From Thiogranum sp. (GTDB lineage: Bacteria > Pseudomonadota > Gammaproteobacteria > DSM-19610), in contig JAJDOI010000082.1 in NCBI GenBank assembly GCA_022340245.1, forward strand, positions 1-34,915: DNA of 34,915 nt, read 5' to 3'. The notes beneath the pieces were generated by a model. That model ran no database searches, was not told the origin of the DNA, and was given only the letters and a program-made list of their open reading frames with translations. Position numbers and translations under genes: made by a program. The number at the start of each line of letters is the position of its first letter. Position 1 is the first letter of the stretch. Shown piece after piece: positions 16,499 to 25,515 of the stretch.

Positions 16499-18664
16499 CT
16501 ACCCGGTGCGTCGCAGGTCGAAGCAGTAGTCACTCAGCGCCTCATCCGGGGGGATGACGGCGACGGGTGCGTCGCTTTGCCCGATTTCCTCGACCACAAA
16601 GCGCTCACGTGTCCGCCTTTGCGCCTCCGCGAGCGAGTCGGGCAGACCGTCATAGGGTTTGGCCTGCGGCTGCCAGTCGTGAAGCGTCACTCGCAGCCCT
16701 TGCGCCGCAGCGGGCGGCAGCAGGGTCAGCACAATCGGCACCTGCGCGCCGATCCCCGGATGCAGCCCTGTCCAGGGCATGAAGGCACGATAGCGCAACC
16801 CCATAATGAGCACGGTCCCGGACTCGTCCTGCTCCCGACGCAACGGGATCCGGTACTGACCGGCCAGCAGTTGCCAGCCTTCCAGGTCCGGAGGATGGTC
16901 TCCACAGGGCCGAAGGGTGATTTGCAGGCGCGTCGTGCTGGCATCAACCAGGCGCGAGCCGCCCGCCTGCGCAGCGGCATCACCCAGCAGCGGCCAGAAT
17001 TCAATGGCCTGGTCGACGTCGAGCCGGCAGCCGGCAAACGCCGCGTGCCCGATATGACGCCAGTCGTCGGCATACAGACGCTCGGTAATCGGCGTGCCCA
17101 GGCCCAGGTCGGCGGTCTCCAGGTCAGTCACTACCGCGCGCAGATCCTGGCGCAGGTAGAACGGCAACGCAAAACGGTCGTGCAGACGGCTGCCCCATTC
17201 AACCAGTGGCTGATATGCCTCCTGTCGACTGAGCATCGCTGCGAGTGCACGCAGCATGGCGGCGATGGCAGCCGCGGTTTCCGCGTCGACCGGCATGCGA
17301 AAGGCACGGAATTCGACCAGGCCGAGACAGCCCCGGCCCGGCAGGCAGGGATTCCAGAGTTTTTCGATATTCACTTCGCTGCGGTGGGCATTCCCGGACG
17401 TGTCGACCAGAAAGGGCCCCAGGCTTCGCCAGATGAATTCCGGTTCCGGCTCGCGCGTGGCGGCCAGCTGCTGCAGCGCCACCTGCAGCTCACTGAAAGA
17501 TTCCAGTACGTTCTCATCGGCACGGGGCGACTGACTGAAGCTGCCGACGTACAGGGGCGCGAACCAGTAGGAAAGCGCCGGGTGGTGATTCAGATAGCTG
17601 ACCAGATGGGTCATGAGCTGGGGCGCGACGAAGAACGGGCTGCGCGCCGGACTGGGGCCACCGAGGGTAAACTGTCCACCGCCACCGCTGTCCGAAATGT
17701 CGCCGTTGTAATTCAACCGGTAAGGCGCGAGGCCTTCGGCCGCGGCGATGGCATACAGCCTGCGGCTCATATCCAGAAACTCGGTGACACTGGCAGCGGG
17801 AGCTTCATTGACTTCAACGACCGCGGGGTCGGGCGTCAGCGTGGTCCAGGCTACGGTCTCGTCGACCGGCGGCGAAAATCCGCGCCATACCAGTGCGCCG
17901 ACCCCGGCTTCACGCGCTGCCCGGGCAACGCGTTCGAGAAAAGCGAGAAACACCCCGACCCCGGGGAAACACGGCAATTCAATGCAGGGCTGCTGGCTGC
18001 CCGCGGGGCCCGTGGGCGCCCCGCCGAGCGCCACCAGGTACAGGCCCTCGGCGACGAGACCATCGGCCACACCGTCCGCGGGGATGGCTTGCGCCTGGAG
18101 TGGCGTCCGGCCAAGGCGGACATCCGCTGCGGGGTCGGCCACCGGTGGCTGCGCATCCAGGCGAAACAACACCCGCAGGTGCATCTCCCCCTCGACCCGA
18201 AAGCGCGTCGCGGCCCATCCATCCCCGTCCAGGGCGGTGTCCAGGCACTGCCAGAAGGCGGTCAGCTGTTGCGCGTCACAGGAGCACGACGCACCGAGGG
18301 GGTCGGCGGGCAACCCGTCTGCGAGGGGCAGACCGTCTCGCCGCCGGTACAGGCCCAGACTCCAGCGGGGCCGCTCTTCCCCGGGGTACTGACGCCCCAG
18401 GGTGCGCAGGATGAAGGCGCCGGGATAGCCGGCGTGCAAGCGCTCAAGGACGTGGCAGGCATAGGTCTGCTTGGTTTCGCCCAGGGCGTCGGTGAGCCAT
18501 TCGGGCGACTCGGAGAGGCGGTTGGTGAAAGTCGGCTCGGCGCCTATCCAGATATCCAGCCCACAGGCGGCGACTGCCTCGTCGTGCGCACGAACCGCCG
18601 CATCAAAACTGCCGTTGTCGGTTTCCACGGCAGGCAGTGTTTCGCAGTTCCGATGCGCTGTCAA
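16499..18664 (-). CDS. DUF2126 protein (COG4196-type putative amidoligase partner of transglutaminases)
   Basis: This 721-residue protein matches the DUF2126 family, usually encoded fused to or beside a bacterial transglutaminase-like protease and proposed to act in peptide or protein amide-bond chemistry. The N-terminus carries DIWIGAEPTFTNR, the middle has EVNEAPAAS and RLNYNGDISDSGGGGQFTLGG, and later come SYWFAPLYVGSFSQSPR and LGLVEFRAFRMP. These acidic and Gly-rich motifs are typical, suggesting ATP/metal-dependent chemistry. Here the protease is a separate divergent gene at 18758, not fused. The start is uncertain: TTG at 18664 gives the longest version, GTG at 18628 is an alternative, and neither has a strong ribosome site. 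A very long open frame runs on the opposite strand but carries no domain. Confidence 0.8.
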   Translation of the reverse strand: MTAHRNCETLPAVETDNGSFDAAVRAHDEAVAACGLDIWIGAEPTFTNRLSESPEWLTDALGETKQTYACHVLERLHAGYPGAFILRTLGRQYPGEERPRWSLGLYRRRDGLPLADGLPADPLGASCSCDAQQLTAFWQCLDTALDGDGWAATRFRVEGEMHLRVLFRLDAQPPVADPAADVRLGRTPLQAQAIPADGVADGLVAEGLYLVALGGAPTGPAGSQQPCIELPCFPGVGVFLAFLERVARAAREAGVGALVWRGFSPPVDETVAWTTLTPDPAVVEVNEAPAASVTEFLDMSRRLYAIAAAEGLAPYRLNYNGDISDSGGGGQFTLGGPSPARSPFFVAPQLMTHLVSYLNHHPALSYWFAPLYVGSFSQSPRADENVLESFSELQVALQQLAATREPEPEFIWRSLGPFLVDTSGNAHRSEVNIEKLWNPCLPGRGCLGLVEFRAFRMPVDAETAAAIAAMLRALAAMLSRQEAYQPLVEWGSRLHDRFALPFYLRQDLRAVVTDLETADLGLGTPITERLYADDWRHIGHAAFAGCRLDVDQAIEFWPLLGDAAAQAGGSRLVDASTTRLQITLRPCGDHPPDLEGWQLLAGQYRIPLRREQDESGTVLIMGLRYRAFMPWTGLHPGIGAQVPIVLTLLPPAAAQGLRVTLHDWQPQAKPYDGLPDSLAEAQRRTRERFVVEEIGQSDAPVAVIPPDEALSDYCFDLRRTG

Positions 18665-18721
18665 AATGTCGCGAACGGCCCACTGACAGCCGGCGCCCCG
18701 CGCATCGCAGAACAGCGCGGA

Positions 18722-18727
18722 TATAAT
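18722..18727 (+). promoter_or_regulatory. -10 box for the transglutaminase-like gene
   Basis: A perfect TATAAT lies in the 93-base divergent region between the DUF2126 gene and the transglutaminase gene, 30 bases before the GTG start. No clear -35 is seen. Confidence 0.4.
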
Positions 18728-18757
18728 TTAGCCGGCCGGTGCTCTAGAATCAGGTTT

Positions 18758-19621
18758 GTGCGCCGCATCCACATCCAACATCTGACCAGCTACCACTACG
18801 CCGAGACGGTAACCCTGTTACCGCATACCCTGCACTTGCGACCGCGCGACGGCCACGATCTGCGTGTGGTGTCATCCCAACTGGACATCAGCCCGGCGTT
18901 CCAGATCCGCTGGAAGCGCGACGTCTATGGTAATTCCGTGGCCGTGGTCAACTTCATGCAGCCTGGCCAGGACCTCGTCATCGCCAGCGACGTGGTGGTC
19001 GAGCACTACGAGGAAGAGCCGCTGCAATTTGTGCTCGAGGACAATGCGCGGCGTTTTCCCTTCGAGTACGATCCGGCGGAACAGATCGACCTGGCACCCT
19101 ATCAGAGCTTGATATTCCCGCAGGACCAGGCCGTTGTGAAAGACTGGGTAGCCGGTCTGTGCAATCCGAGCGACGGCGTCGACACCATCGCCATGCTGAC
19201 GTCGGTAAACCGCAAGATCGCCAACGAGCTCCACTACCAGGTGCGCGAGGCGCCCGGCGTCCAGTCGCCGGCCGTGACACTGGCCAGCGGTACCGGATCC
19301 TGCCGGGACTTTGCCACGCTGTTTATCGAGATCTGCCGCCATTGCGGCCTCGCCGGCCGCTTTATCAGCGGTTATGTACTGAACGAGGCTGCAGCCGACG
19401 GGCAGACCGCCACCCATGCCTGGGCGGAAGTCTATTTGCCGGGTTCGGGCTGGCGCGGTTTTGATCCCAGCAGCGGCCTCGTGGTCAGCGGCGACCATAT
19501 CGCGGCGGCGGTGCACCGGCACCCGGAAGCCATTCCCCCGGTTGCGGGCTCTTTTGTGGGGTCGGCAAACATACGCCCGGAACTCTCGGTCGAGGTCCGG
19601 GTGACCCGCATCCCGGAATAG
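18758..19621 (+). CDS. Transglutaminase-like cysteine protease family protein
   Basis: This 287-residue protein has the bacterial transglutaminase-like layout: an N-terminal beta domain (HLTSYHYAETV, HTLHLRPRD) and a papain-like core. The triad is C182 (GTGSCRDFA), H220 (ATHAWAEVY) and D236 (RGFDPSSG). Such proteins are usually peptidases or amidases and are often encoded with DUF2126, ATP-grasp and alpha-E proteins. The open frame continues far upstream (to 16577), but that part is only the complement of the DUF2126 gene. I choose GTG 18758, where family similarity begins. The ribosome site is weak (AGG at 18752-18754). The protein seems cytoplasmic: no signal peptide is visible. Only DUF2126 of the usual partners is present here. 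Confidence 0.85.
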   Translation: MRRIHIQHLTSYHYAETVTLLPHTLHLRPRDGHDLRVVSSQLDISPAFQIRWKRDVYGNSVAVVNFMQPGQDLVIASDVVVEHYEEEPLQFVLEDNARRFPFEYDPAEQIDLAPYQSLIFPQDQAVVKDWVAGLCNPSDGVDTIAMLTSVNRKIANELHYQVREAPGVQSPAVTLASGTGSCRDFATLFIEICRHCGLAGRFISGYVLNEAAADGQTATHAWAEVYLPGSGWRGFDPSSGLVVSGDHIAAAVHRHPEAIPPVAGSFVGSANIRPELSVEVRVTRIPE

Positions 19622-19667
19622 CGCCGGCCGGTGCGGGTCGGCTTGCACAACAAGAGGAGAACTGCCG

Positions 19668-21017
19668 ATGCAGACCAAGATCCTGCTTCCCGAAGCACAG
19701 ATGCCCACCCACTGGTACAACGTCGTCGCCGACATGCCGACACCGCCCGATCCCTACCTCGGGCCGGACGGCCGGCCGGTACCGCCGGAGGCGATGGCCG
19801 CGATCTTTCCCATGAGCCTGATCGAGCAGGAGGTCAGTGCCGAGCGCTGGGTCGCCATTCCCGAGGAGGTGCGCGAAGCACTGCGCCTGTGGCGCCCATC
19901 CCCGCTGTACCGCGCGCACCGGCTCGAGGCTGCGCTGAATACGCCGGCGAAGATCTACTACAAGAACGAAGCGGTCAGCCCCGCGGGTTCCCACAAGCCG
20001 AACACCGCCGTGGCGCAGGCCTGGTTCAACAAGCAGGCCGGCATCAAGCGCCTGACCACCGAGACCGGCGCGGGCCAATGGGGCTGCTCACTTGCCCTGG
20101 CCGGACAGATGTTCGGCCTGGAGGTGCGCGTCTATATGGTGAAGGTCAGTTACGAGCAGAAGCCCTATCGACGCTCACTGATGCAGACCTGGGGCGCCGA
20201 AGTGTTTCCCAGCCCCACCGAGATGACCGGGGCGGGCCGCCAGATCCTCGCCGCCCACGCGGATTCCCCGGGTTCGCTGGGCATCGCCATCTCCGAGGCC
20301 GTCGAGGAAGCAGCCGGGCGCGAGGACACCAACTACGCGCTCGGCTCGGTGCTCAACCACGTTCTGCTGCACCAGACCATCATCGGCGAAGAAGCGAAAA
20401 AACAGCTCGCGCTGGTCGGTGACTACCCCGACATGGTGTTCGCACCCTGCGGCGGCGGCTCCAATTTCGGCGGTATCGCTTTTCCGTTCTTCGCCGACAA
20501 GGCCGCCGGCAAACAGGTGCGCCTGGTAGCCGTCGAACCCAGTTCCTGCCCCACCCTGACCAGGGGGGTGTACGCCTATGACTGGGGGGACGCGGTCGGT
20601 CTGACGCCGCTGATGCACATGTACACACTGGGTCATGATTTTATGCCACCTGGCATTCATGCAGGCGGGCTTCGCTATCACGGCGACTCCGCGCTGGTCA
20701 GCAAGCTTTACAACGAAGGACTGATCGAGGCCATGGCAGTACCACAACTGGAAACCTTCGAGGCCGGTGTGCTGTTCGCGCGCAGCGAAGGCATCCTGCC
20801 CGCCCCGGAGTCCTGCCATGCCATCGCGGCGACGGTACGCGAGGCCCAAGAGTGCGCCCGCACCGGTGAGCCGAAGACGCTGCTGTTCAACCTGTCCGGT
20901 CACGGCCATTTCGATATGACGTCCTATGATCGCTACCTCAGCGGCGAACTGGAGAATTTCGAGTACCCCGAGGCAGCGATCAAGGAGTCGTTGCAGCATT
21001 TGCCCAAGGTGGGATGA
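19668..21017 (+). CDS. trpB: TrpB2-type tryptophan synthase beta chain
   Basis: This 449-residue PLP enzyme of fold type II belongs to the TrpB2 subgroup, longer at its N-terminus than canonical TrpB (about 400). The PLP lysine is K110 in AGSHKPNTA, the phosphate cradle is CGGGSNFGG, and the C-terminal Ser-rich site reads FNLSGHGHFD. TrpB2 makes tryptophan from indole and serine, or uses free indole independently of TrpA. No trpA is beside it, which fits a stand-alone role such as indole salvage or another substrate. GAGGAG lies about 12 bases before the ATG. The next gene, a metallochaperone, begins 25 bases on and is probably co-transcribed. Confidence 0.92.
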   Translation: MQTKILLPEAQMPTHWYNVVADMPTPPDPYLGPDGRPVPPEAMAAIFPMSLIEQEVSAERWVAIPEEVREALRLWRPSPLYRAHRLEAALNTPAKIYYKNEAVSPAGSHKPNTAVAQAWFNKQAGIKRLTTETGAGQWGCSLALAGQMFGLEVRVYMVKVSYEQKPYRRSLMQTWGAEVFPSPTEMTGAGRQILAAHADSPGSLGIAISEAVEEAAGREDTNYALGSVLNHVLLHQTIIGEEAKKQLALVGDYPDMVFAPCGGGSNFGGIAFPFFADKAAGKQVRLVAVEPSSCPTLTRGVYAYDWGDAVGLTPLMHMYTLGHDFMPPGIHAGGLRYHGDSALVSKLYNEGLIEAMAVPQLETFEAGVLFARSEGILPAPESCHAIAATVREAQECARTGEPKTLLFNLSGHGHFDMTSYDRYLSGELENFEYPEAAIKESLQHLPKVG

Positions 21018-21042
21018 CACAGGCAGCCACGAGGAAAAGACC

Positions 21043-21513
21043 ATGAACCATTGTTGCTCCACACCCCGCGAAGACACAATTGCGCCAAGCAGGCGCCGCT
21101 GTCCTGTCAACGGACTGGAGTACTCGAACGTGCCGGTGAAAACGCTTTTGCACCATATCCGCAAACCCTGGATGTGGAACAGCAGGGTGCAGGGTTACTA
21201 TTTTTGCGACGACCCCGAATGCGATGTCGTGTACTTCGGGCAGGATGGTTCGCAAATTCGAAAAGTTGACCTCAGAACACTGGTCGGCGTAAAAGAAGAC
21301 TCGCCCGACGCGATGGTTTGCTACTGTTTCGGCGTCAGCAGATCCGAGGCGCTGCAATTGCCGGCCACAAGAGAGTACGTAATCCGCAACACCCGCGAGG
21401 GACTATGCTCCTGTGAAACAAGCAACCCCTCAGGGCGTTGCTGCCTGAAGGATCTTCCTGCGGGCAAATCGCCCGATTCGGCGGCTGGGAAGAAGCACAC
21501 GCGAAAGAAGTGA
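21043..21513 (+). CDS. CopZ-like [2Fe-2S]/zinc metallochaperone domain protein
   Basis: This 156-residue Cys-rich protein resembles the N-terminal domain of the Archaeoglobus copper chaperone CopZ and bacterial 'iron-sulfur cluster-binding metallochaperones'. Visible cysteine groups are C4-C5, C20, C55 and C60 (YYFCDDPECDVVYF), C93 and C95 (VCYCFGVS), C122 and C124 (LCSCE), and C133-C134 (RCCLKD). By analogy the central cysteines bind zinc and the CYC...CSC...CC set a [2Fe-2S] cluster. The C-terminal heavy-metal domain with CXXC that full CopZ has is absent, so copper handling may depend on a partner. The ATG at 21043 has GAGGA at 21031-21035, and the gene follows trpB2 by 25 bases. Folding similarity is strong, the role is not. 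Confidence 0.75.
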   Translation: MNHCCSTPREDTIAPSRRRCPVNGLEYSNVPVKTLLHHIRKPWMWNSRVQGYYFCDDPECDVVYFGQDGSQIRKVDLRTLVGVKEDSPDAMVCYCFGVSRSEALQLPATREYVIRNTREGLCSCETSNPSGRCCLKDLPAGKSPDSAAGKKHTRKK

Positions 21514-21647
21514 TTTACCGCCGAATCACGCCGCAGGCTGTCATCAACTGCCGGTTTTTACCGGACCAGGGCCAGAAACTGAATGTTCTCGCCCGCCTCG
21601 ACAACGTGCTTCGGCAATTGAAAACGCCGCCTGCCGGCACACCCTGA
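21510..21647 (+). CDS. Possible 45-residue ORF after the metallochaperone
   Basis: A GTG at 21510 overlaps the TGA of the metallochaperone (GTGA) and opens 45 codons. The peptide begins MIYRRITPQAVINC and has a Lys/Leu-rich tail. Overlap with the preceding gene suggests translational coupling, but there is no domain and no strong ribosome site. It may be chance. Confidence 0.25.
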   Translation: MIYRRITPQAVINCRFLPDQGQKLNVLARLDNVLRQLKTPPAGTP

Positions 21648-21674
21648 GTCCCGCCATCGTCACTGGTTGCCCGC

Positions 21675-22238
21675 TTACGCCCGCGAAATAAATTCACGCG
21701 TCTCGGTATTCACCTTGATCTGCTCGCCCGGCGTCAGGTATTCCGGCACCTGCACCACCAGGCCGGTGCTCAGAGTTGCAGGCTTGGTACGCGCGGATGA
21801 CGATGCCGCCTTCATGGCGGGCGCCGTGTCCTTGATTTCCAGGGTAACGCTGGCGGGCAGTTCTATGGCGAGCAGGCTGCCATCGGTGATCAGGGCGGTT
21901 ATGCCTTCAAGCCCGTCGCTGAGGAAGGGCAACTCGTCTGCCACGGCGTCTTCGGACACCGTATATTGTTCGTAGGTTTCGCCGTCCATAAAAGTGCAGC
22001 CGTCGGCATCACGGTACAGCAGCTGCACGGCGCGCCGGGCGATATCCACAGGCTCGACTGTTTCCTCGCCCTTGAAGCTGCGTTCGAATTTCTGGCCGGT
22101 GGCCACGTCATGGCCGCGGACCTTGTACAGCGTATTGCCGCTGCGCGATGACGGCGCCTGCACCTGGACCTGCTTGACGACGATGTTGCGGCCGTCGTTG
22201 TCGAAGACCATGCCTTTCTTCAGTTCATTCGCTTTCAT
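21675..22238 (-). CDS. efpL: Elongation factor P-like protein EfpL (YeiP)
   Basis: EfpL is a paralogue of EF-P that binds the ribosomal E site and relieves stalling. The start is ATG 22238, giving 187 residues (E. coli 190). The N-terminal KOW-like domain has MKANELKKGMVF. Its tip loop reads APSSRSGNTLYK with Arg at residue 32, where true EF-P carries a modified Lys, as reported for unmodified EfpL. The OB domains hold SARTKPATLSTGLVVQVPEYLTPGE, a signature nearly identical to the E. coli protein. No modifying enzyme such as EpmA or EpmB is nearby. It is divergent from rapA, sharing a 145-base promoter region. Confidence 0.94.
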   Translation of the reverse strand: MKANELKKGMVFDNDGRNIVVKQVQVQAPSSRSGNTLYKVRGHDVATGQKFERSFKGEETVEPVDIARRAVQLLYRDADGCTFMDGETYEQYTVSEDAVADELPFLSDGLEGITALITDGSLLAIELPASVTLEIKDTAPAMKAASSSARTKPATLSTGLVVQVPEYLTPGEQIKVNTETREFISRA

Positions 22239-22383
22239 TTCTGTCTCATTTCCCGAACTTCCGGCTTGCCGGCGACTGCGCCATCCGGTTTCCCGTAAAA
22301 GCGCGAATTCTAGCAGCAAACATTTCCCGCGCCCACGCTTTGCTCTACCATAGCGGCCCGTCGTTCTGCTTCAGAGGTCATAC

Positions 22384-25263
22384 GTGCAGGAATTCGTCCC
22401 CGGCCAGCGCTGGGTCAGCAGTGCCGAGCTCGACATGGGCCTGGGTCTGGTTGTGGGCGTCGAACACCGCACCGTCACCCTGGTGTTTCCCGCCAGTGGG
22501 GAGACGCGCACCTATGCCCGGCAGACCGCGCCGTTGGCGCGGGTAAGCTTCGTGCCCGGCGACACAGTTCTCGGCAGCGACAATGTCGCGCTGGTGGTCG
22601 AATGCGTCATCGAGCGGCACAGCCTGCTGACCTACCGGGGTACGGATGAACAGGGCCGGCACATCGAAATCGAAGAACGGGCACTGAACCCGTATATCCA
22701 GCTGAACCGCCCCGGCGAACGCCTGTTGAGCTACCAGATAGACCGCAACGATCTGTTCGAGCTGCGCTACCGTTCCTGGTCCCACCGCCATCGCCTGGCA
22801 CAATCCGATCTCTACGGTCTTACCGGCTGCCGCACCAGTCTGATTCCACACCAGCTGTACATCGCCCATACGGTGGCCGCGCGTTTCGCGCCACGGGTGT
22901 TGCTGGCCGATGAGGTCGGGCTGGGAAAGACTATCGAAGCAGGCCTGATTATCCATCAGCAGTTACTGTCCGAGCGCGCGCGACGGGTGCTGATTGTGGT
23001 GCCGGAAAGCCTGGTGCACCAGTGGCTGGTGGAAATGCTGCGCCGCTTCAACCTGATGTTCAGCATTTTCGACGAAGCACGCTGCGAGGCAGTGCAGGAC
23101 AGCGGTCTCGCCGAGAATCCGTTTGAGAGCGAGCAACTGGTGCTATGCAGTCTCGACTTCCTGGTGCGTTCGCCGCAGCGCTTTGACCAGGCTCTGAACG
23201 GCGACTGGGACCTGCTGGTCATTGACGAGGCCCACCACCTGCAGTGGTCACCGCAGCAGCCGAGTCGCGAATACCGGCTGGTAGAACAACTCGCGGCTCG
23301 TTCCTCCGGCGTGCTGCTGCTCACAGCCACGCCCGAACAACTCGGCCGCGCCAGCCATTTCGCCCGGCTGAGACTGCTGGATGCGCACCGCTTCCCCGAC
23401 CTCGAGACCTTTATCAGCGAAGAGCAGCGCTACGAGCCGGTGGCCGAAGCCGTCGAGCAGCTGCTCAACGACACACCGCTCGACAGCGGGCGACGCGACG
23501 TCCTGAAGCAGTCCCTGCGCGACAACGACACCGATACGTTGCTGGATACCCTGCAACATACACCGGTCGGCAGCGACCAACACCGCGCCGCGCGTCAGAC
23601 GCTGGTGAACCGCCTGCTCGACCACCACGGCACGGGGCGCATCCTGTTCCGCAATACGCGCTCGGCGGTACGCGGGTTTCCTCGACGAACACTCGATGCG
23701 CAGCCACTGGCCCTGCCCGCGGCCTACGCGGACTGCCTGGCCGAAGCCCTCTGCGACAGCGACGACGCCAGTCGCCTGGCCTGTCCCGAGCGCGTGTATG
23801 CCGATACCGGTCAGACACCCGCCTGGACTGAGTGCGATCCGCGCGTGGGCTGGCTGTCGGCGACGCTCGCGGCGCTGAAACCGGACAAGGTGCTGGTAAT
23901 CACCGCGCACACGCGCACGGCGGTCGAACTCGCCGACACCTTGTATGACAAATCCGGCGTCCACGCTGCCGTGTTCCACGAGGGACTCACGCTGGTGGAA
24001 CGTGACCGCGCGGCCGCATTCTTCGCCGACCGCGAGGTCGGGACACAGGTGCTCATCTGTTCGGAAATCGGCAGCGAGGGGCGCAACTTCCAGTTCGCCC
24101 ATCACCTGGTGCTGTTCGACCTGCCGCTGAATCCCGACCTGCTCGAACAACGCATCGGCCGCCTGGACCGTATCGGCCAGATGCACGACATCCAGATCCA
24201 TGTGCCCTACCTGCAGCACAGCGCCCAGGCGGTACTGTTTCACTGGTATCACCGGGGCCTGGGGGCCTTCGAGCACACCTGCCCGGCAGGACCGCAGGTC
24301 TTTGCACGGCAACAGGAGGCATTGTTCGCCCTGTTGCGCACGCCGCAATCCCCGCTCAATGCGCTTGTCGAACAGGCCGCAAGCATGAACGCCGAACTCA
24401 ACCAGACGCTGCAGCGCGGCCGCGACCGCCTGCTGGAGTACAACTCCTGCCGCCAGCCCGATGCCGACCGCCTGTGCACACAGGCACAGACAATGGAAGA
24501 CGCCACGCTGCTGGCCGCCTACATGGATGACCTGCTCGACGCCTTCGGCGTCGACACCCTGGTGCACAGCGAAGGCTGCCTGATTGCACGTCCCGGCGAG
24601 CACATGCTGCACCCGGTACCGGGCCTGCCCGACGAGGGGCTGACCATTACCTACCAGCGCGAGGTTGCCCTGGCCTTCGAAGACACGCAGTACCTCAGCT
24701 GGGAGCATCCCATGGTCAGGGATACCATGGGGATGCTGCTCGGCAGCGAACTCGGCAATTGCGCCGTATGCGCGGTCAAGTATGCCGGTGCCCAACCCGG
24801 CTGCCTGTTACTGGAATGTGTATACATTATCGAGGGCAGCCACCACGAACTGACGCACCGCCACCATCTGCCGCCGACCCTGCTGCGCGTGGTTGTCGAT
24901 GAACAAGGTCAGTTGCACGACGAAACGCTGACACCGGCGCTGATTGCCACGCAGCACGTGACAGTCAACAGCCAGACCGCGCAACAGATCGTGCACGCCC
25001 GGGAGCAGGTGTTGCGCGGCCTGTTGAAGGTCTGCGAACAGCAGGCGGCAGCCCGCGCGCCGGCCCTGATAGCCGCCGCCAGCGGCCACGGACGGCAGGC
25101 GCTACGGGTGGAAATCGACCGGCTGCGCGCACTATCGCGGGTCAATCCAAGCGTGCGTCACGAGGAGATTACGTTTCTCGAACAGCAACTGCAGTTGCTC
25201 GAGAACGTCCTGCAAGCCATCAGCCCGCGCCTGGACGCGCTCCGGGTATTGGTAGCGACCTGA
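22384..25263 (+). CDS. rapA: RNA polymerase-associated Swi2/Snf2 ATPase RapA (HepA)
   Basis: RapA remodels stalled or post-termination RNA polymerase to aid recycling. The 959-residue protein begins with tandem Tudor-like domains (MQEFVPGQRWVSSAELDMGL). A Swi2/Snf2 helicase core follows, with Walker A DEVGLGKT (176-183) and DEAH at 281-284, and motif III appears as LLLTATP. The second RecA lobe has ICSEIGSEGRNFQFA and RIGRLDRIGQ. A long C-terminal region follows. Length is near the E. coli 968. The start is GTG 22384, with AGAGG at 22373-22377. Confidence 0.96.
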   Translation: MQEFVPGQRWVSSAELDMGLGLVVGVEHRTVTLVFPASGETRTYARQTAPLARVSFVPGDTVLGSDNVALVVECVIERHSLLTYRGTDEQGRHIEIEERALNPYIQLNRPGERLLSYQIDRNDLFELRYRSWSHRHRLAQSDLYGLTGCRTSLIPHQLYIAHTVAARFAPRVLLADEVGLGKTIEAGLIIHQQLLSERARRVLIVVPESLVHQWLVEMLRRFNLMFSIFDEARCEAVQDSGLAENPFESEQLVLCSLDFLVRSPQRFDQALNGDWDLLVIDEAHHLQWSPQQPSREYRLVEQLAARSSGVLLLTATPEQLGRASHFARLRLLDAHRFPDLETFISEEQRYEPVAEAVEQLLNDTPLDSGRRDVLKQSLRDNDTDTLLDTLQHTPVGSDQHRAARQTLVNRLLDHHGTGRILFRNTRSAVRGFPRRTLDAQPLALPAAYADCLAEALCDSDDASRLACPERVYADTGQTPAWTECDPRVGWLSATLAALKPDKVLVITAHTRTAVELADTLYDKSGVHAAVFHEGLTLVERDRAAAFFADREVGTQVLICSEIGSEGRNFQFAHHLVLFDLPLNPDLLEQRIGRLDRIGQMHDIQIHVPYLQHSAQAVLFHWYHRGLGAFEHTCPAGPQVFARQQEALFALLRTPQSPLNALVEQAASMNAELNQTLQRGRDRLLEYNSCRQPDADRLCTQAQTMEDATLLAAYMDDLLDAFGVDTLVHSEGCLIARPGEHMLHPVPGLPDEGLTITYQREVALAFEDTQYLSWEHPMVRDTMGMLLGSELGNCAVCAVKYAGAQPGCLLLECVYIIEGSHHELTHRHHLPPTLLRVVVDEQGQLHDETLTPALIATQHVTVNSQTAQQIVHAREQVLRGLLKVCEQQAAARAPALIAAASGHGRQALRVEIDRLRALSRVNPSVRHEEITFLEQQLQLLENVLQAISPRLDALRVLVAT

Positions 25264-25328
25264 GACGGCAACCCGGCTTCACAAAAGTGAATTCGTCTTC
25301 ACGACAGTGTTTTTTTCGGAATTTCATA

Positions 25329-25334
25329 TATACT
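25329..25334 (+). promoter_or_regulatory. AT-rich -10 candidate for the cold-shock gene
   Basis: TATACT lies in an AT-rich patch (25310-25336) between rapA and the cold-shock gene. If used, transcription would start about 175 bases before the ATG, matching the long leaders typical of cspA genes. The -35 is not clear. Confidence 0.35.
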
Positions 25335-25439
25335 ATTGGCGTTACTTTGTTCGTCGGACTCGACCGGCGATCAGTCCCTGATTGGGAGTAACGGAAAAAT
25401 TTAGTTGCACGTTCTATAGGTCGCCTCAGAAGAACCACT

Positions 25440-25511
25440 AGGTAACTCCTGAACATTACCTTTAACGATCGGCAATTGAACAAGCACTTTTTAATACTTG
25501 ATTGAGGTAAT
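25440..25511 (+). promoter_or_regulatory. Leader with mutually exclusive pairings around the csp ribosome site
   Basis: ATTACCT at 25455-25461 can pair with AGGTAA at 25440-25445 (loop containing CTCCT), leaving the ribosome site free. It can instead pair with AGGTAAT at 25505-25511, which contains the Shine-Dalgarno GAGG (25504-25507), masking it. The two pairings exclude each other. Bacterial cold-shock mRNAs are known temperature-responsive leaders, so this is a candidate switch. Confidence 0.45.
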
Positions 25512-25515
25512 CTTC

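Noticed and set aside
16577-18757. Very long plus-strand open frame (over 700 codons) continuous with the transglutaminase gene
   Set aside because: It is the exact complement of the DUF2126 gene, has no domain and is Arg/Gln/Gly-rich in a way typical of antisense frames in GC-rich DNA. The real protein starts at about 18758.
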